Under the pieces are notes generated by a model that was not told where the DNA came from, searched no databases, and saw only the letters and a program-made list of their open reading frames with translations. Both the position numbers and the translations under genes were made by a program. From Eutypella sp. D-1 (lineage: Eukaryota > Ascomycota > Sordariomycetes > Xylariales > Diatrypaceae), in NCBI GenBank assembly GCA_023313575.1, contig JAJTTP010000004.1, positions 434,001-498,000 on the forward strand: 64,000 nucleotides of DNA, given 5' to 3'. Numbering within the stretch: position 1 is the stretch's first letter; the number at the start of each line of letters is the position of its first letter. Positions 35,555 to 46,305 of this stretch are shown in pieces.

Positions 35555-36517
35555 ATGGGGTGTGCTTGTCGTGCTTCGTCCCTACGGATTTTCGTCCAGA
35601 GTCTCACGGGACTCCAAGTAGCCCACCGGCCAGTCTCACGGTTTGCGCCGCCGCTACCGCTGCCCTCAACCTCTTTCGCCACCACCCGGCTACCACAAAC
35701 CTCCAGCTATCTCACGAGGTCATTCCATGCTGCTGCTTCTCTGCGGTCGTCCTCGCCGGAGATACTTGAGCAGCAAGATGATAAGACCTCTGCTGCTGGT
35801 ATCATTAGTACCTCCGCCGACGACCTCGAGCGGGCCAAGCACGAAGGCGCCATCTTAGACTTCTCTCCAGAATCCCTCGATTTGCTCCTCAACAGCAGCA
35901 ACGACACATCCACGGGGCCGGAGAAGTCGAAACAGGGCAAGTCTCAACCACCATCATCGTCGGAACAACAGGTCCAGAAGAAGTCGCATAAGAAGGAGAT
36001 GAAGGTGATGGAAGAGGAAGAAAGAAAGCAGCCCGAGCGGCCGCTACCGCAACGGGAGATCTGGAGGCTGCAGAAAGAGGCGCTGAAGGAGAAGTTCCCA
36101 GACGGGTGGAACCCGCGAAAGAAGCTATCGCCGGACGCGATGGAGGGGATGCGGGCCTTGCACCAGCAGTTCCCCCAGCAATACACGCTACCCGTACTAG
36201 CACAACAGTTCGAGATCTCGCCGGAGGCGGTGCGGCGGATCCTGCGGTCGAAGTGGCGGCCGACGCCGGAGGAGGAGGAGGCGCGGCAGGAGCGCTGGTT
36301 CGAGCGCGGCAAGAAGATCTGGACCCACAAGGCCGCCCTCGGCGTCAAGCCCCCGCGCAAGTGGCGCCGCGAGGGCATCGTCCGCGATCCCGTCTGGAAC
36401 GTCAAGAGGGGCCCCCGCACCGAGTGGCCCTACATGCCCCGCCACCTAAGCACCCCGCGCCCCGAGGACGACGGCCTCAAGAGCCCCCAGGAGAAGCTGT
36501 CCGAGAATCTCGTGTGA
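35555..36517 (+). CDS. RRG9: Mitochondrial Rrg9/neugrin-family protein
   Basis: Required in yeast for respiratory growth and mitochondrial genome maintenance or expression. Single exon, 320 residues. The first 60 residues are Arg/Ser/Leu-rich and nearly free of acids, as in a mitochondrial presequence (a cleavage-like RSFHAAA occurs near residue 57). A disordered acidic/basic middle follows. The neugrin core lies at about residues 165-235: EIWRLQKEALKEKFPDGWNP, RKKLSPDAMEGMRALH, FPQQYTLPVLAQQFEIS and PEAVRRILRSKW. The C-terminus WFERGKKIW...TEWPYMPRHLSTP is also typical of fungal Rrg9. The start at 35555 is the first ATG of the frame and gives the presequence in full. It is the last clearly conserved housekeeping gene before the accessory part of the window. 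Confidence 0.9.
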   Translation: MGCACRASSLRIFVQSLTGLQVAHRPVSRFAPPLPLPSTSFATTRLPQTSSYLTRSFHAAASLRSSSPEILEQQDDKTSAAGIISTSADDLERAKHEGAILDFSPESLDLLLNSSNDTSTGPEKSKQGKSQPPSSSEQQVQKKSHKKEMKVMEEEERKQPERPLPQREIWRLQKEALKEKFPDGWNPRKKLSPDAMEGMRALHQQFPQQYTLPVLAQQFEISPEAVRRILRSKWRPTPEEEEARQERWFERGKKIWTHKAALGVKPPRKWRREGIVRDPVWNVKRGPRTEWPYMPRHLSTPRPEDDGLKSPQEKLSENLV

Positions 36518-39500
36518 TTGATGCTCCCCCCAATTTCTCTCTCTCATCATGGGCGTGTATTTATGGATATCGGGCGGCGCGGGGTTATAACGGCCCTTTC
36601 GGATGTGATGTGGTGTGTGGCTATTTTTTGCACCCAATTGATAGAGCAAACTATCCAGGCAGGCAACCAGATATCATCCTCTAAATTTGATACCTGGGCG
36701 CTCTCGTCACTTTCAGCACTTTTTTTCGCGTCAAATAGCGGTAAAACTATGGTTTCCTCTCCCAACTTCAATTCATGTCCATGCGTGATGGTGATTTTCT
36801 AAAGCCTGCTCACCTCTGATATAGGCAGGCTGGTTTTAGAATGACAATGCATGGTATTGCCAGTGTGACGAAAGGCAGATTTCTATGTACATGAGAACCT
36901 ACACGTAGGCCGACCCCCAGTGATGGCCTGATCTACAAGTGCGCGGGCTCGGTGATGGCTTTTGGGGTAGGAGTAAGAGAATACGACAAATCACTGTATA
37001 AGAAAGCAAGAAAGAAAGCAAAACGCAGATGTGGCTACTCTCAGCTGGGCCTACAAACATACAGCCACACACACACACACACACACGCCCATGTCTTCCT
37101 TCCTTCCTGTTTGGGACCCGGAAACGATCGAAGGCAAACATAGCCAAACCAGGCGCCAGTGCCACCTCCACAACACGAAAAACGAATCTGGAAAATAATC
37201 GCCGGATGTAAGGATTGATGTAAAGGGGGGTTTACCACAGGTTGTTACGACACGTCTATACGACTTGGCGGAAAAAAACAAAACCGGGCGAGGCTGGAAG
37301 AGCTTCACCCAATAACCCGTCCGGTTTTTTCTTCTCAGGACCGCCAAGTACGTCTACGATCGAGGGTCCAAGGGTGTGTAGCAAACCCATCTAGGGTTCA
37401 CAAGGGATATATACTCCTACAAACTTATATATATATACTGTATATACACAGAGAGAGAGAGAGTTACGTAGCACCTTTGTCCCACGTCCCCGCATCGCAT
37501 CGTGAAACCTCGTAACATTTGTGCGCCAAATCCGTGACACTGCCTCCAAAACCAAAACCTTTTTCCCCATCGCCTTGCCTCACTCACTCTTCCACTTACT
37601 TAGAGATACGGGGGCGGGGGTTAAATGGAGCGAGCCGCCACAGGGAAAAGGATGAGCAAAAGTTTGTGTGTGTTAAGGGGTTAAGCAAGGCGGGGGGGTG
37701 GCGGGGAATCCCGGAATCTAGCCCCGGTTGTTCGTATGCAAGAAAGTCCCATTCCAAGTTAAGTTGCTACGCGGACAAACTTGCCGGGGGGTGACGAGAG
37801 CCTTGTCTACATTCTTTTCTTTTCTTTTGCTTTTTTTTCTTTTGGCCTCATTTACCCTCTGTGCTGTTATTTGGTGGGGGGAGCATATAACTTTTTGTCT
37901 TTGGTTGCGTATTCCCTGGTGAGGGCTAAAACAAGGGGTAGGCAGGCAGATCTTCCCTTGTGCTGAAACTGTGGCGTGTAGGCTTTCTGTAAATCGGGGG
38001 CTTTCTACGAACTCTCCACATGGAACGTCCCCCCCCCCCCCCCCCTTTGATCCCTTACCCGTGAATGAATACAGGGGAACGAGCTATATAACGAGCTATC
38101 CCCCGCGGACATTGACCATGAACAGATTACACTGCTTATCTCAAAGAGAATGGAGATGGGTTTGCATTACGCAAGATAACGACGGACGAACCCTTGTGCT
38201 AGCCATGCGGTGCCTGTTTGCCCTACCTAGGGCCCAGGAAGTGAGGCAACTGGGGGCTTTTTCGCTGGCTGAATAATACGGATTTCTAGGGTCGAGCCAC
38301 GAGAATGATCGTCGACGATGTAGCAACAGAAAACCAGGCACATGTTGCGGTGTAGGGTGGAAAACCTGCGCTAGACGAGAACGCGACAAGATGCTCCTAA
38401 CGCTGCGATGCGGTTTCAGGCATCACATCACATCATGTCACGTCACAGTCTCGGCGTTTACGTTTGTCATGGCGGGGAAGGGATGGACCTCGTAGAGAAG
38501 GAAAGCCTCTCTCCCTCAGTTACCCGTGCCTAAACCGGTAGTTGGTGTTACGATGGAGAGAGAGGGAACAAAGAGGGCACTTACAAGGGGGGGAGCTCAG
38601 CCGTTCCACAATCGAGATGTTGAGAGGCTGCTCTCCTCTCTCGTGGCACATGAGCGTCTCGATACTGAAGATCGGGTGGCCTTGCTATTATATCACGACA
38701 GTCTCTCACGTTGCAAAGTTGGACTGACTTTCCATGAAGGGCCATCCGATTTCAGTTGCGGGGGTGAAAAAATGGAACAACTAGAGCTACCTCTCTGATG
38801 ATATCGCTGCTGCGACTGGTTACGTTTTCCTCGCTTAGGCAGACAGGCGCCGTGTCTCGTGAGGAAAGGGAGAGGGAGGTGAGTGGAACGTAACACGAAA
38901 GCGGTTGTGCACGCGAGGAACGCCGCGGGGCGCGTTACTCGAGCTTCCAAATATCGCGCTCTGCGTCACACCAGGTGCTTCTCCATTCGACTAAGGGATA
39001 TGGAAGGTGACACGCCAGACGCATCTCGCAACTTAAGAACGACGACCTTCGTGAAGCGTCGCGTCTGGAGGTTACGAGGGGGATGTCGAAGGCCGAACCT
39101 CGTCTTTTTGGGCCTGTCGACAGCCGTGGGAAAGTTGTCAGTGTGCTCCTGGATAGGGGTATGGGGTTCTGTCCGCCCCTAGGAGATCGCAGCTGAGCAT
39201 CAAGTTACAGCCGTGGCGTAATCTCGGCTAACCATCAGGAGCGGGGGATACGATTGAGGAGCTCTTGGTTTCTGTGCTGCGTTCGAAACGGTGAGTGGTG
39301 GCCCCTTCTGTCAAGGTTTACCTGAATTGTTCAGGATGCTTCCAGCTTTACACGTAATTAATGCATGTAACCAGCTCCAACTCAGCCGAGACCGCATAGT
39401 AACTGTACTCTTCATTTTGAAGTTCCACGGTCACGATGCCTCAGTTTGCATCGTACAGGACATTGGCATTAGCTCATGGTCCATGGCATTCTAGAGGATC

Positions 39501-39985
39501 GTGTATAACACCCAACATGGGGCTTCGAGGTGTTAGAGCGAATTTACCCCCATACAACCCCTGCTCCATGGAATATCGCAGGAGAAAGACTCGAAGAAAG
39601 GATGGTATCTATGCACATACAAGGTCTATATGGACGTTTATAGAGGGTATCAGGTACGACGAACCCCCTATACTATGCAGTTGCCGCCTGTGGGCGCGAG
39701 GGAGTGCCCTTATCCTTTCTCTATAGGACGATCCTCACTCTCCACTTCCCGCCCCAAATTCCGCGTTGGTGCTGGCAAGGGAATTCAGATGTTGTATGTT
39801 TGCTAATCGTTGTTTGGAGTTATAGCTGTGACGCAGCCATTCCTGATACTAGTAAGGTGTTATCCGCTGAGACCTGCAGGCAACTCATCCAAACCCCTTT
39901 GTCTCTAGCTGGAGCATAAGTATGTCCTCATTTCCTATGACTTAGGGACACTATCTCCATATTCTCCATATCTTCCAGATGAAAT
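36518..39985. other. 3.5-kb gene-free region at the housekeeping/accessory border
   Basis: No frame with coding character was found. Simple repeats include CA dinucleotides (about 37064-37085), GA repeats (about 37450) and a run of 17 C (38029-38045). The end is the promoter of the amidoligase-like gene. Confidence 0.45.
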
Positions 39986-41463
39986 ATGGGTTCTTCAAAG
40001 GAGCATTCGACGGGCGGCAAGGAGTTTACCTTCGGAGTGGAGATCGAGGTCCATGTTGCCGCACTGCTCGTGGGGGCCGAAGACCCCAATGGGGACGACC
40101 TACGACAACTATACCGAGTTAGACAGGAGGTCCTGACTGATAGCAAACTGCACCGGGACGAAGCGAAAAATATTATGCGAGCTATTGCGGAGTGTGTGCG
40201 TCGAGAGACGAGCCAAAACCCGTCTCGAGAGCCTCTTGACATCCAACTAGCCGACGTAGAGCATCCAGTAGCTGGAGGTGATAATCCTGAAGATAGCAAC
40301 GGTACGAATGGCGGCAAAACTGTAGGCTCTTTAACACCGAACGGCTACCAAGTCTACCAGAACTGGACGGTCTGTTTCGACGAAAGTGGAGACTGGTATT
40401 CGACAGGGAACAAGCGGCCTCGCCCCGTCGCCCCCAAGGAGTACGTATGGTTCCCCTTGGAGTTCAAGTCGCCGGTCTGCCATGAGTTCGACACCCTCCG
40501 CGAGGAACTTTCACAGATCATTACGGCGATCCGCCAGAACTTCAGGGTCTCGGTAAAGTGTGGCCGTGGCAACAGCCGCACCGCCATGCACGTCCACGTT
40601 GGTCTCCGGGAGTCCACGAGGCTACAGAACTCTGCAGAGACCGTGTGGTCGTTGTCCGAGTTTAAGTTAACGACAATGAAGCGCCTGCTCACCCTCGCGT
40701 GGCTCTACGAGCCTACAATCATGTCCCTTCATGCATCTTGGAAAGGAAACCATCCGCGCTACTGCTCCACCCTTCGACGGCACAGCCATCTTGCCGGCCT
40801 CCTTGGCACCAAGCTAAATTCCTTCGATTACCCTCCGTCAAAGAATAAGAAGCTAGAACTTGAGGAGTTTGACCTCGTCTCCGCGGCGGAAGTGCAATAC
40901 AAGGAAAGTATAGGGGATGATCCCGAGCGCGCCCTGAAAATCATCTGGGGAGCCCAGAACATGGAACACCTGGCCTGGCTTGCCTCATCTCAATTCGGAG
41001 AACGTCGGCCAGCCCTATCTCTCCGTAAGTAAAAGTCGATCTATGTGACTCCATCTTACCTGCTTGCGTCAATCTTTCGCTTATCCTTTTCAACTACATA
41101 GATTGCCTTGCCGCCAGTCCTTCGGATCTCATCCACCAGACGAGAAAGGTTTCCCTCAAGACCGTGGAGTTCCGCCACATGCAGGGATCCTTCGATGTGG
41201 ACGATATCATGAACTGGGTACAGGTTGCCGTGAATATGGTCAGGACTTATGAGGTTTCTAACGACGGCCAATTCAGGGATATTGTTCGCAACGCAAGGGA
41301 GCAGAACAGCGATGTCGCGAGCTTCTTGAAAGCTATCGACTTTGCGGTTGAGTCGAACCCCCCCTTTAAAAGACAGAGTGAACTAGATCATGAGACCGAC
41401 ACCCCAGGTAGTGATGGGCCTTGGGATAAAATCTTCATTCCCAGGCCCCCGCTACCTAATTAA
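39986..41463 (+). CDS. Fungal amidoligase-like protein
   Basis: Related to amidoligases of the glutamate-cysteine ligase/glutamine synthetase superfamily, which form amide bonds using ATP. Exons 39986-41024 and 41102-41463 (donor GTAAGT, 77-bp intron) give 466 residues. Motifs in family order: FTFGVEIEVHV (first strand, two Glu), EYVWFPLEFKSPV (metal-binding Glu), TAMHVHVGL (His), WLYEPTIMSLH, RYCSTL and, after the splice, TVEFRHMQGSFD, whose Glu/Arg complete the expected site. The junction codon is CAT (His). An Asn/Gly/Asp-rich insert lies between about residues 85 and 115. The substrate is unknown; in bacteria such enzymes pair with cyclotransferases, and none is seen here. It is convergent with the orphan gene at 41913-42479. 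Confidence 0.78.
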
Positions 41464-41912
41464 TTCGACTACGGAGTGTGAAGTACCAGCTTTGGCTCCG
41501 GCATGAAGTAAGGGCATAGGTAGCACTGCGGTGGGGTGCACGGTTGGACACCATCCTCTCCTTTAGCTTGGAATCAAGTGATGGACACTCATTAATTTAG
41601 TACACACTCCTTATTCATTCGTTACATCTTTCGTCCCTGTTTAAAGTTGCCGCAAGAGTAAAATGTCAACATGGAACAGTGACATGACGAGCCCTAGAAG
41701 ACAAGTAAGACAGCGATGAAATCCATAAAGCCCCCAAGGCACCGTCCGCTCCCCTGGTCGCTATCTCAAAACGTGTGGAGTTTCTTGGCCGAGTGGAACA
41801 TGGAGGGCATTAGGTCTATGTTGTCGTTGAGGCTTTCGAGTGCCGCATGCATATACGCCGGGAACTTCCTGATGACGTCGGCGTCCAGGCTCCGCCGGAG
41901 TCGTTCGGCGCG

Positions 41913-42479
41913 TCACTGGTACAGGTTCTCCGCCAGGCTCGCGCTCGCGACCGTCAAAGCCATACCGCCGAGCTCCTTGAGCGTGCTGGCGAGGTCCCCC
42001 GCCTCGCTATCGGAATCCCCATCTATGTCTATGTCTGCGTCTTTTTTCCCACGGCCGTCGCCTCCATCACCGCCGTTCACATCAGTGCTGTTACCGTCAG
42101 CATTCGCATCAGAGTAGCTCGTGTAACTACGGGCGCCCTTAACAATCTTGTCAGCGAGGCTGTCGCCGACGTCGGCCCTGTACCGGCCCCAGTCTCTGCT
42201 TTCGATCAGGGTGCGCAGGACGTCACAGAGCTTGTGCTTCTTCAGCAGCATATAGTGTTCCCAGTAGTGCATGAGGCCCATCTCGGGTGACGTATTACGG
42301 AAGTCGATCTTGTCGGTCGCGATCCGGTGTCCGTAGAAGTCGCCACTTCCGCCTCCGCTCCCGCCAGAGCTGCTGCCAAAGTTGCCAAGAGATACTTCAA
42401 CTTCGACAGTCAAATCATCAACTACACCATCACAAGTCTTGGCCATGAGGTCCGTCTGAAGACCGAATATCCAAGTCAT
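41913..42479 (-). CDS. Orphan protein, frame interrupted by an in-frame TGA
   Basis: The 188-codon frame from the ATG at 42479 ends at a TGA (41915-41913). The same frame then stays open for 48 more codons to a TGA at 41768-41766. The sequence has a Gly/Ser linker (SSSGGSGGGSGD), an amphipathic core (GLMHYWEHYMLLKKHKLCDV, SRDWGRYRADVGD) and an acidic Asp/Gly-rich stretch. The part after the TGA continues as a helix-like segment (RKFPAYMHAALESLND), suggesting one ancestral protein of about 236 residues. CAG TGA CGC could derive from CAG CGA CGC by one C-to-T change. Alternatives are a GC-rich 54-base intron with a weak GTACCA donor, or stop-codon readthrough. No family was recognised. Confidence 0.5.
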   Translation of the reverse strand: MTWIFGLQTDLMAKTCDGVVDDLTVEVEVSLGNFGSSSGGSGGGSGDFYGHRIATDKIDFRNTSPEMGLMHYWEHYMLLKKHKLCDVLRTLIESRDWGRYRADVGDSLADKIVKGARSYTSYSDANADGNSTDVNGGDGGDGRGKKDADIDIDGDSDSEAGDLASTLKELGGMALTVASASLAENLYQ

Positions 42480-42539
42480 CGTTGATGAAGTATGGGATCA
42501 AGTTGCAGAAGAGTCAAGATAAGGCCATGAAGAGTAAGA

Positions 42540-42801
42540 AAACCCTCTCCCCTGTGTAACATCAAGGAATAAGCTAAGCTATGATGTAGAGCCCATTAGG
42601 CGTGGAATCACACAGCACTCTCACATGGACCTGATGCACGACGTAATCCGGCTCGACATCATATCTCACGCCGAGATGGTATCACAACTCCTCAGGAATT
42701 TCTTCGCCAGAAGCGCAACGGATGATGTCATGCGAAAGTATCTGGCAACTCTCGGCAGCGCCAGTAATCCGAGTGATGCGGTTCTATCGAATGAGGCCTA
42801 A
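42540..42801 (+). other. Unexplained open frame (87 codons), possible gene fragment
   Basis: The frame following a TAA at about 42537 is open to a TAA at 42799-42801; its first ATG is at 42625, giving 58 codons. The peptide has a balanced, helix-like composition (DVIRLDIISHAEMVSQLLRN, DVMRKYLATLG) more protein-like than other short frames here. No homologous family or partner exon was recognised. It lies between the orphan gene and the GH6 gene. Confidence 0.25.
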
Positions 42802-42843
42802 CAGGCCACGAAGACTATACCTAGGAATTCGTTCATGACCTAG

Positions 42844-42863
42844 CTACCTAGGTACCTAGGTAG
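42844..42863. repeat. 20-bp perfect palindrome
   Basis: CTACCTAGGT followed by ACCTAGGTAG: two CCTAGG cores in a perfect 20-bp inverted repeat, 517 bases upstream of the GH6 start codon. Confidence 0.85.
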
Positions 42864-43113
42864 GTAGCAGGGTATTATCTTATGACATCATATTATTGAA
42901 CTTGCATTGGCCATAATCGTGCTTTCCCCAGTGATGACACGAAGCGGATGGGGAGGGTAACTGCGACTGCGTCTGAATGACGAAAGTGATATGGAGAAAT
43001 AGTTCACGCTGGTAAGTAGGGGAACCTAGGCAGGTACGAATGAGAAATAGACCGTGACGGCTTCCGTCTCGAGGACGACAGGCATCATGAAGAAACAACA
43101 ACTGACGATATAT

Positions 43114-43120
43114 GGCTAAA
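43114..43120 (+). promoter_or_regulatory. Candidate XlnR/Xyr1 site upstream of the GH6 gene
   Basis: GGCTAAA matches the binding core of the ascomycete (hemi)cellulase activator XlnR/Xyr1 and lies 260 bases before the start codon. It is the left half of a small inverted repeat GGCT-AAAC-AGCC. A CCCCAG (CTGGGG on the other strand) at 42926-42931 fits the CreA consensus. Single short motifs, so suggestive only. Confidence 0.35.
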
Positions 43121-43379
43121 CAGCCATAAAACATAATCATAGGGTTATGCCATATCTCATACGTGGAGAAATCGGGAGTGAAACTATCCATCCTCCACAA
43201 AGTTCATTCATTCTCATTCTACTCTCTTCCCCCCCCCCCCATCGTCCAAAAGGCATCCAACGATCTATCATCCACCCCTTCCACTTCGTAGTGCCCACAT
43301 AGCCCTTTTCTCTTCACATCTTCACAAGTCTCGCCCATATTACACCTAGACTATCTCCATCTTCGACAATCTAGTAACA

Positions 43380-44653
43380 ATGCGCGTATTGGAGTTCCTT
43401 GCTGCCGCTGGCGTTGTGACCTCAGCCGCTGTCGCTCCTTACGGAAACTCGATTTGGGGACGATTAATCCCTGCGGCCCCTACGAAGTCCATCATCTCCC
43501 AGCAACAGAACTCCACCAACAGCAGCAACCCCTTTGATGGGAAGAAGCTGACTACCAATCTGGACTGGATCAAGAAGATCGAGAAAACACATGATGCTTT
43601 CTTGGCCAGAAATGATGTTGTCAGTGCTCAAGTAGCCCAGGCCATTCAGGAGGTCGGATCCTTCGTCTGGATCTCCGATATTGCCGATGTCAAAAGTCTT
43701 GACGAAGCCATCAATGCCGCCAGGGTCGAAGCAAGCTCCACTGGCGTTGATCAGATCATCGGTCTCGTCCTTTACAACCTCCCTAACCGAGACTGTAGCT
43801 CCGTTCAGAGGCCAGGCGAACTGCACGGTCTAAAGGGATTGGGTAGATACAAAGACGAGTACATCACCCCGATTTCGGAGAAGCTTGCTGCGGCCACCGA
43901 TCTCACTTTCGCCGTCGTCGTGGAACCTGATGCCCTCGCCAACGTTATCACCAACTTAGACATCGAAAACTGTGCTGATGCTGCTGGCTTGTACGAGGAT
44001 GGAATCGTATTTGCTATATCCAAATTACAGTTTAGCCATGTCCACCTCTACCTTGACGCGGCCCATGGTGGCTGGCTCGGACAGGAGGGCAACCTGGAAC
44101 CTGGTGAGGAATATTCCCTCCTTGTACCTAATAGGCTTGACTAATTCCACGACTCTCAGCTGCCGAGACTTTCGCTCGTGTTGTTGGCAAAGCTGGAAAT
44201 AACACGAGAATTCGAGGCTTCTCGACTAACGTCTCTAACTACAACCCGTTCTCCGCAACCATTAGAGAGACATGGACCAAGTTGAGCAACTCTTGGGATG
44301 AAAATCATTATACCCAAACTTTAGCACCACATCTTCAGAAGAGGGGTCTTCCCGCTCGGTTCATTGTCGATCAAGGCCGCGTCGCGGAGAACGGTGCTCG
44401 ATATGACTGGAGAGCCTGGTGCAACATCACGCCCTCTGGTTTCGGCATGGTGTCCGGCACGGCAGTGAACAACACTCTCATTGACAGTATCGTATGGATC
44501 AGAGCCGGGGGTGAAAGCGACGGAAAATGTGGCATGTCGGGAGCTCCTAAGGCTGGCCAGTGGTTCAATGAGCATGCTGAGCAACTTGTCAAGCATGCCC
44601 ACGAGTCGGTGCTGGCCCTCACAGCCAGACATTTCAACACCGCCGCAATGTAG
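43380..44653 (+). CDS. Secreted GH6 cellulase, endoglucanase-like (shortened C-terminal loop)
   Basis: Hydrolyses cellulose by an inverting mechanism. Exons 43380-44103 and 44160-44653 (donor GTGAGG, 56-bp intron with CTAAT branch) give 405 residues. Residues 1-19 are a signal peptide (MRVLEFLAAAGVVTSAAVA). There is no CBM1 module, only a short Asn/Ser spacer. By alignment to the known Trichoderma Cel6A site, the acid is Asp184 (VEPDALANVITN), with Asp138 (YNLPNRDC), Asp226 (LYLDAAHGGWLG) and Asp362 (GGESDG) at the other conserved positions. Cys139-Cys198 and Cys329-Cys365 match the two conserved disulfides, but only two residues separate Asp362 from Cys365, against 13 in Cel6A. The loop that closes the tunnel in cellobiohydrolases is therefore cut back, which suggests an open endo-type cleft. 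Confidence 0.93.
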
Positions 44654-45877
44654 CCTACCTTTAACTGGTTCTCGTGGCTTCATGCATGAATTCTTTTTGG
44701 CGTCTATGTACAGACATACTTGTTTTTGGTACCATGTCGTTTCTTTTAACCTAGGAAGATCCTGTTGATCGGATACCGGCGTTTCGCTATACATAGGCTG
44801 GCCGCTGACGAGCTAGCTTTTTTATAATTTACAATGTTATGTATGTGCTACTACTAAGGACTCGCTGATGCCCATCGCGTACTCTATATACACACTTTAG
44901 GTGTGGGGCGTTGTATGCCGTTTACCCCTATTGGGAAAGAATTAATAGTCATCTCGACCCTCGGCGGACCAATGAAATTCGCATTGATTCTAGTCTACCT
45001 AAATGTTCTAAGGGCATTTGAGATGTAATGCCCAGTGGCTAGAGTGTGTTGCAAACTACTCAGTCACCCAAGAGAACCCCCGATAAAGGCTTATTTTTCC
45101 TGCAAGCGTCCCCTATTTGGTGGTGACCCCTTTGGATATATGCAGATTTGTTTTACAGGCTACCAGGGCCACACAAGCCCCCGCCGCGGATATACAAGGA
45201 GCGTAGTCGGCCCACGGCTGCTCTTCCATTCTTCATCTCACAGCACATGGGGGCGTTGTGACAGGCTGGCAGGGTCAACGGGGCTTTCTTCCTTCCTTTT
45301 CCCCATGATCCTACCTAGGGCTGTGTGTGCTGCCGGGTCCCGTGCTGGGCACAATATTGCCACTCCCCCACCCAAGATTAAAAGACAGAAGAATATGTAT
45401 TGGGTGACTACCGTCACAGGAATGGTCGCACCACACTGTATTTCTACGCTTCTTATTTGGAATCTAGCGAATATGACATGAGGCTGGAGTACGAAAGTGT
45501 TGACCCAATATGGATAGGTCCACTTTGATGGTACAAAATCCATAAGCCAAATTTAAATCACGAGCAGCTTAGAGCAAAGGGACAGACAGTGCCATAGACC
45601 GGCCACAGAAACTAATTGTTAAAGAAAGACTTCTGATGTATTTGAAAAAGGTTACAACTGAGAATATATGTCACATGTTGAATGTGCATATGCCCGAAAG
45701 TACAATACGAAGTTCCCCTGACTCTGTCAAACCCCAATCTCTCCTGCCTCTGTCAAACTTGACGGATGACTGTAAGGCCAGTACATTTTGAACAGCAGTG
45801 CTGAGAATCAGGATAGTTTGTTATCCATGATCTTGCCATCAGCAGAATAAGCACCACTGTCATAGATGATTTCCTTT
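44654..45877. other. Intergenic region between convergent GH6 and small secreted protein genes
   Basis: No gene is supported. A 148-codon frame at 45035-45481 lacks coding character or family resemblance. Confidence 0.45.
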
Positions 45878-46170
45878 CTATTCACTGAGAGGTTTCCGAC
45901 ATATAGCACGGCAAGCCCCCATGCATGCCATAACTGAAGAGATGTCTAGTGGGTCACAGCTGATGGCGCATTCCCCGAGACAGGACGCCAACCCCTAGAT
46001 AAACTGGTTAACGTTTTTGTTTTCTTTTCCCTCGTATCTGAATGAAAGTTCCTTACATCCGGACATTCAGTTGGGGGAGGGTCGCACCCTGGCTGCCGAT
46101 TTTCGAGCTCCGAAGGGGCAGCCCAGACCGCCACTGAAAGAGCTGCGACGAGGAGCGACTGGATCTTCAT
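45878..46170 (-). CDS. Small secreted cysteine-rich protein (8 Cys, 76 residues)
   Basis: Two exons, 46170-46057 and 45994-45878, joined across a 62-bp intron (donor GTAAGG, branch GTTAAC, acceptor CTAG) in phase 0. Residues 1-18 are a clear signal peptide ending VAVWAA; ENRQ follows, possibly a short propeptide. The mature chain has eight Cys at 29, 36, 43, 47, 51, 62, 66 and 70. Spacings of 3 (C43-C47, C47-C51, C62-C66, C66-C70) form two CxxxCxxxC clusters, as in small helical disulfide proteins. Six of the eight Cys are in the second exon, so an unspliced reading hides them. No known family was recognised. Size, secretion and even Cys number are typical of fungal effectors or antimicrobial-like proteins, but function is unknown. 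A TATA-like box lies at 46298-46305. Confidence 0.72.
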
Positions 46171-46297
46171 CGTGTTGGTTGGAAAGTGTTGCGGGTTTGT
46201 ATAGCAAGAAACAGAGATTCTCAGAACTAATTGTTTGAATGTTTAGTCGTTGAAGTTGCTTGTTCTACTAAAAGTCTCTCGGTGAGAATCATTCTGG

Positions 46298-46305
46298 TTT
46301 ATATA
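46298..46305 (-). promoter_or_regulatory. TATA-like box of the small secreted protein gene
   Basis: TATATAAA on the minus strand, about 128 bases upstream of the start codon at 46170, a usual distance for an inducible fungal gene. Confidence 0.45.
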
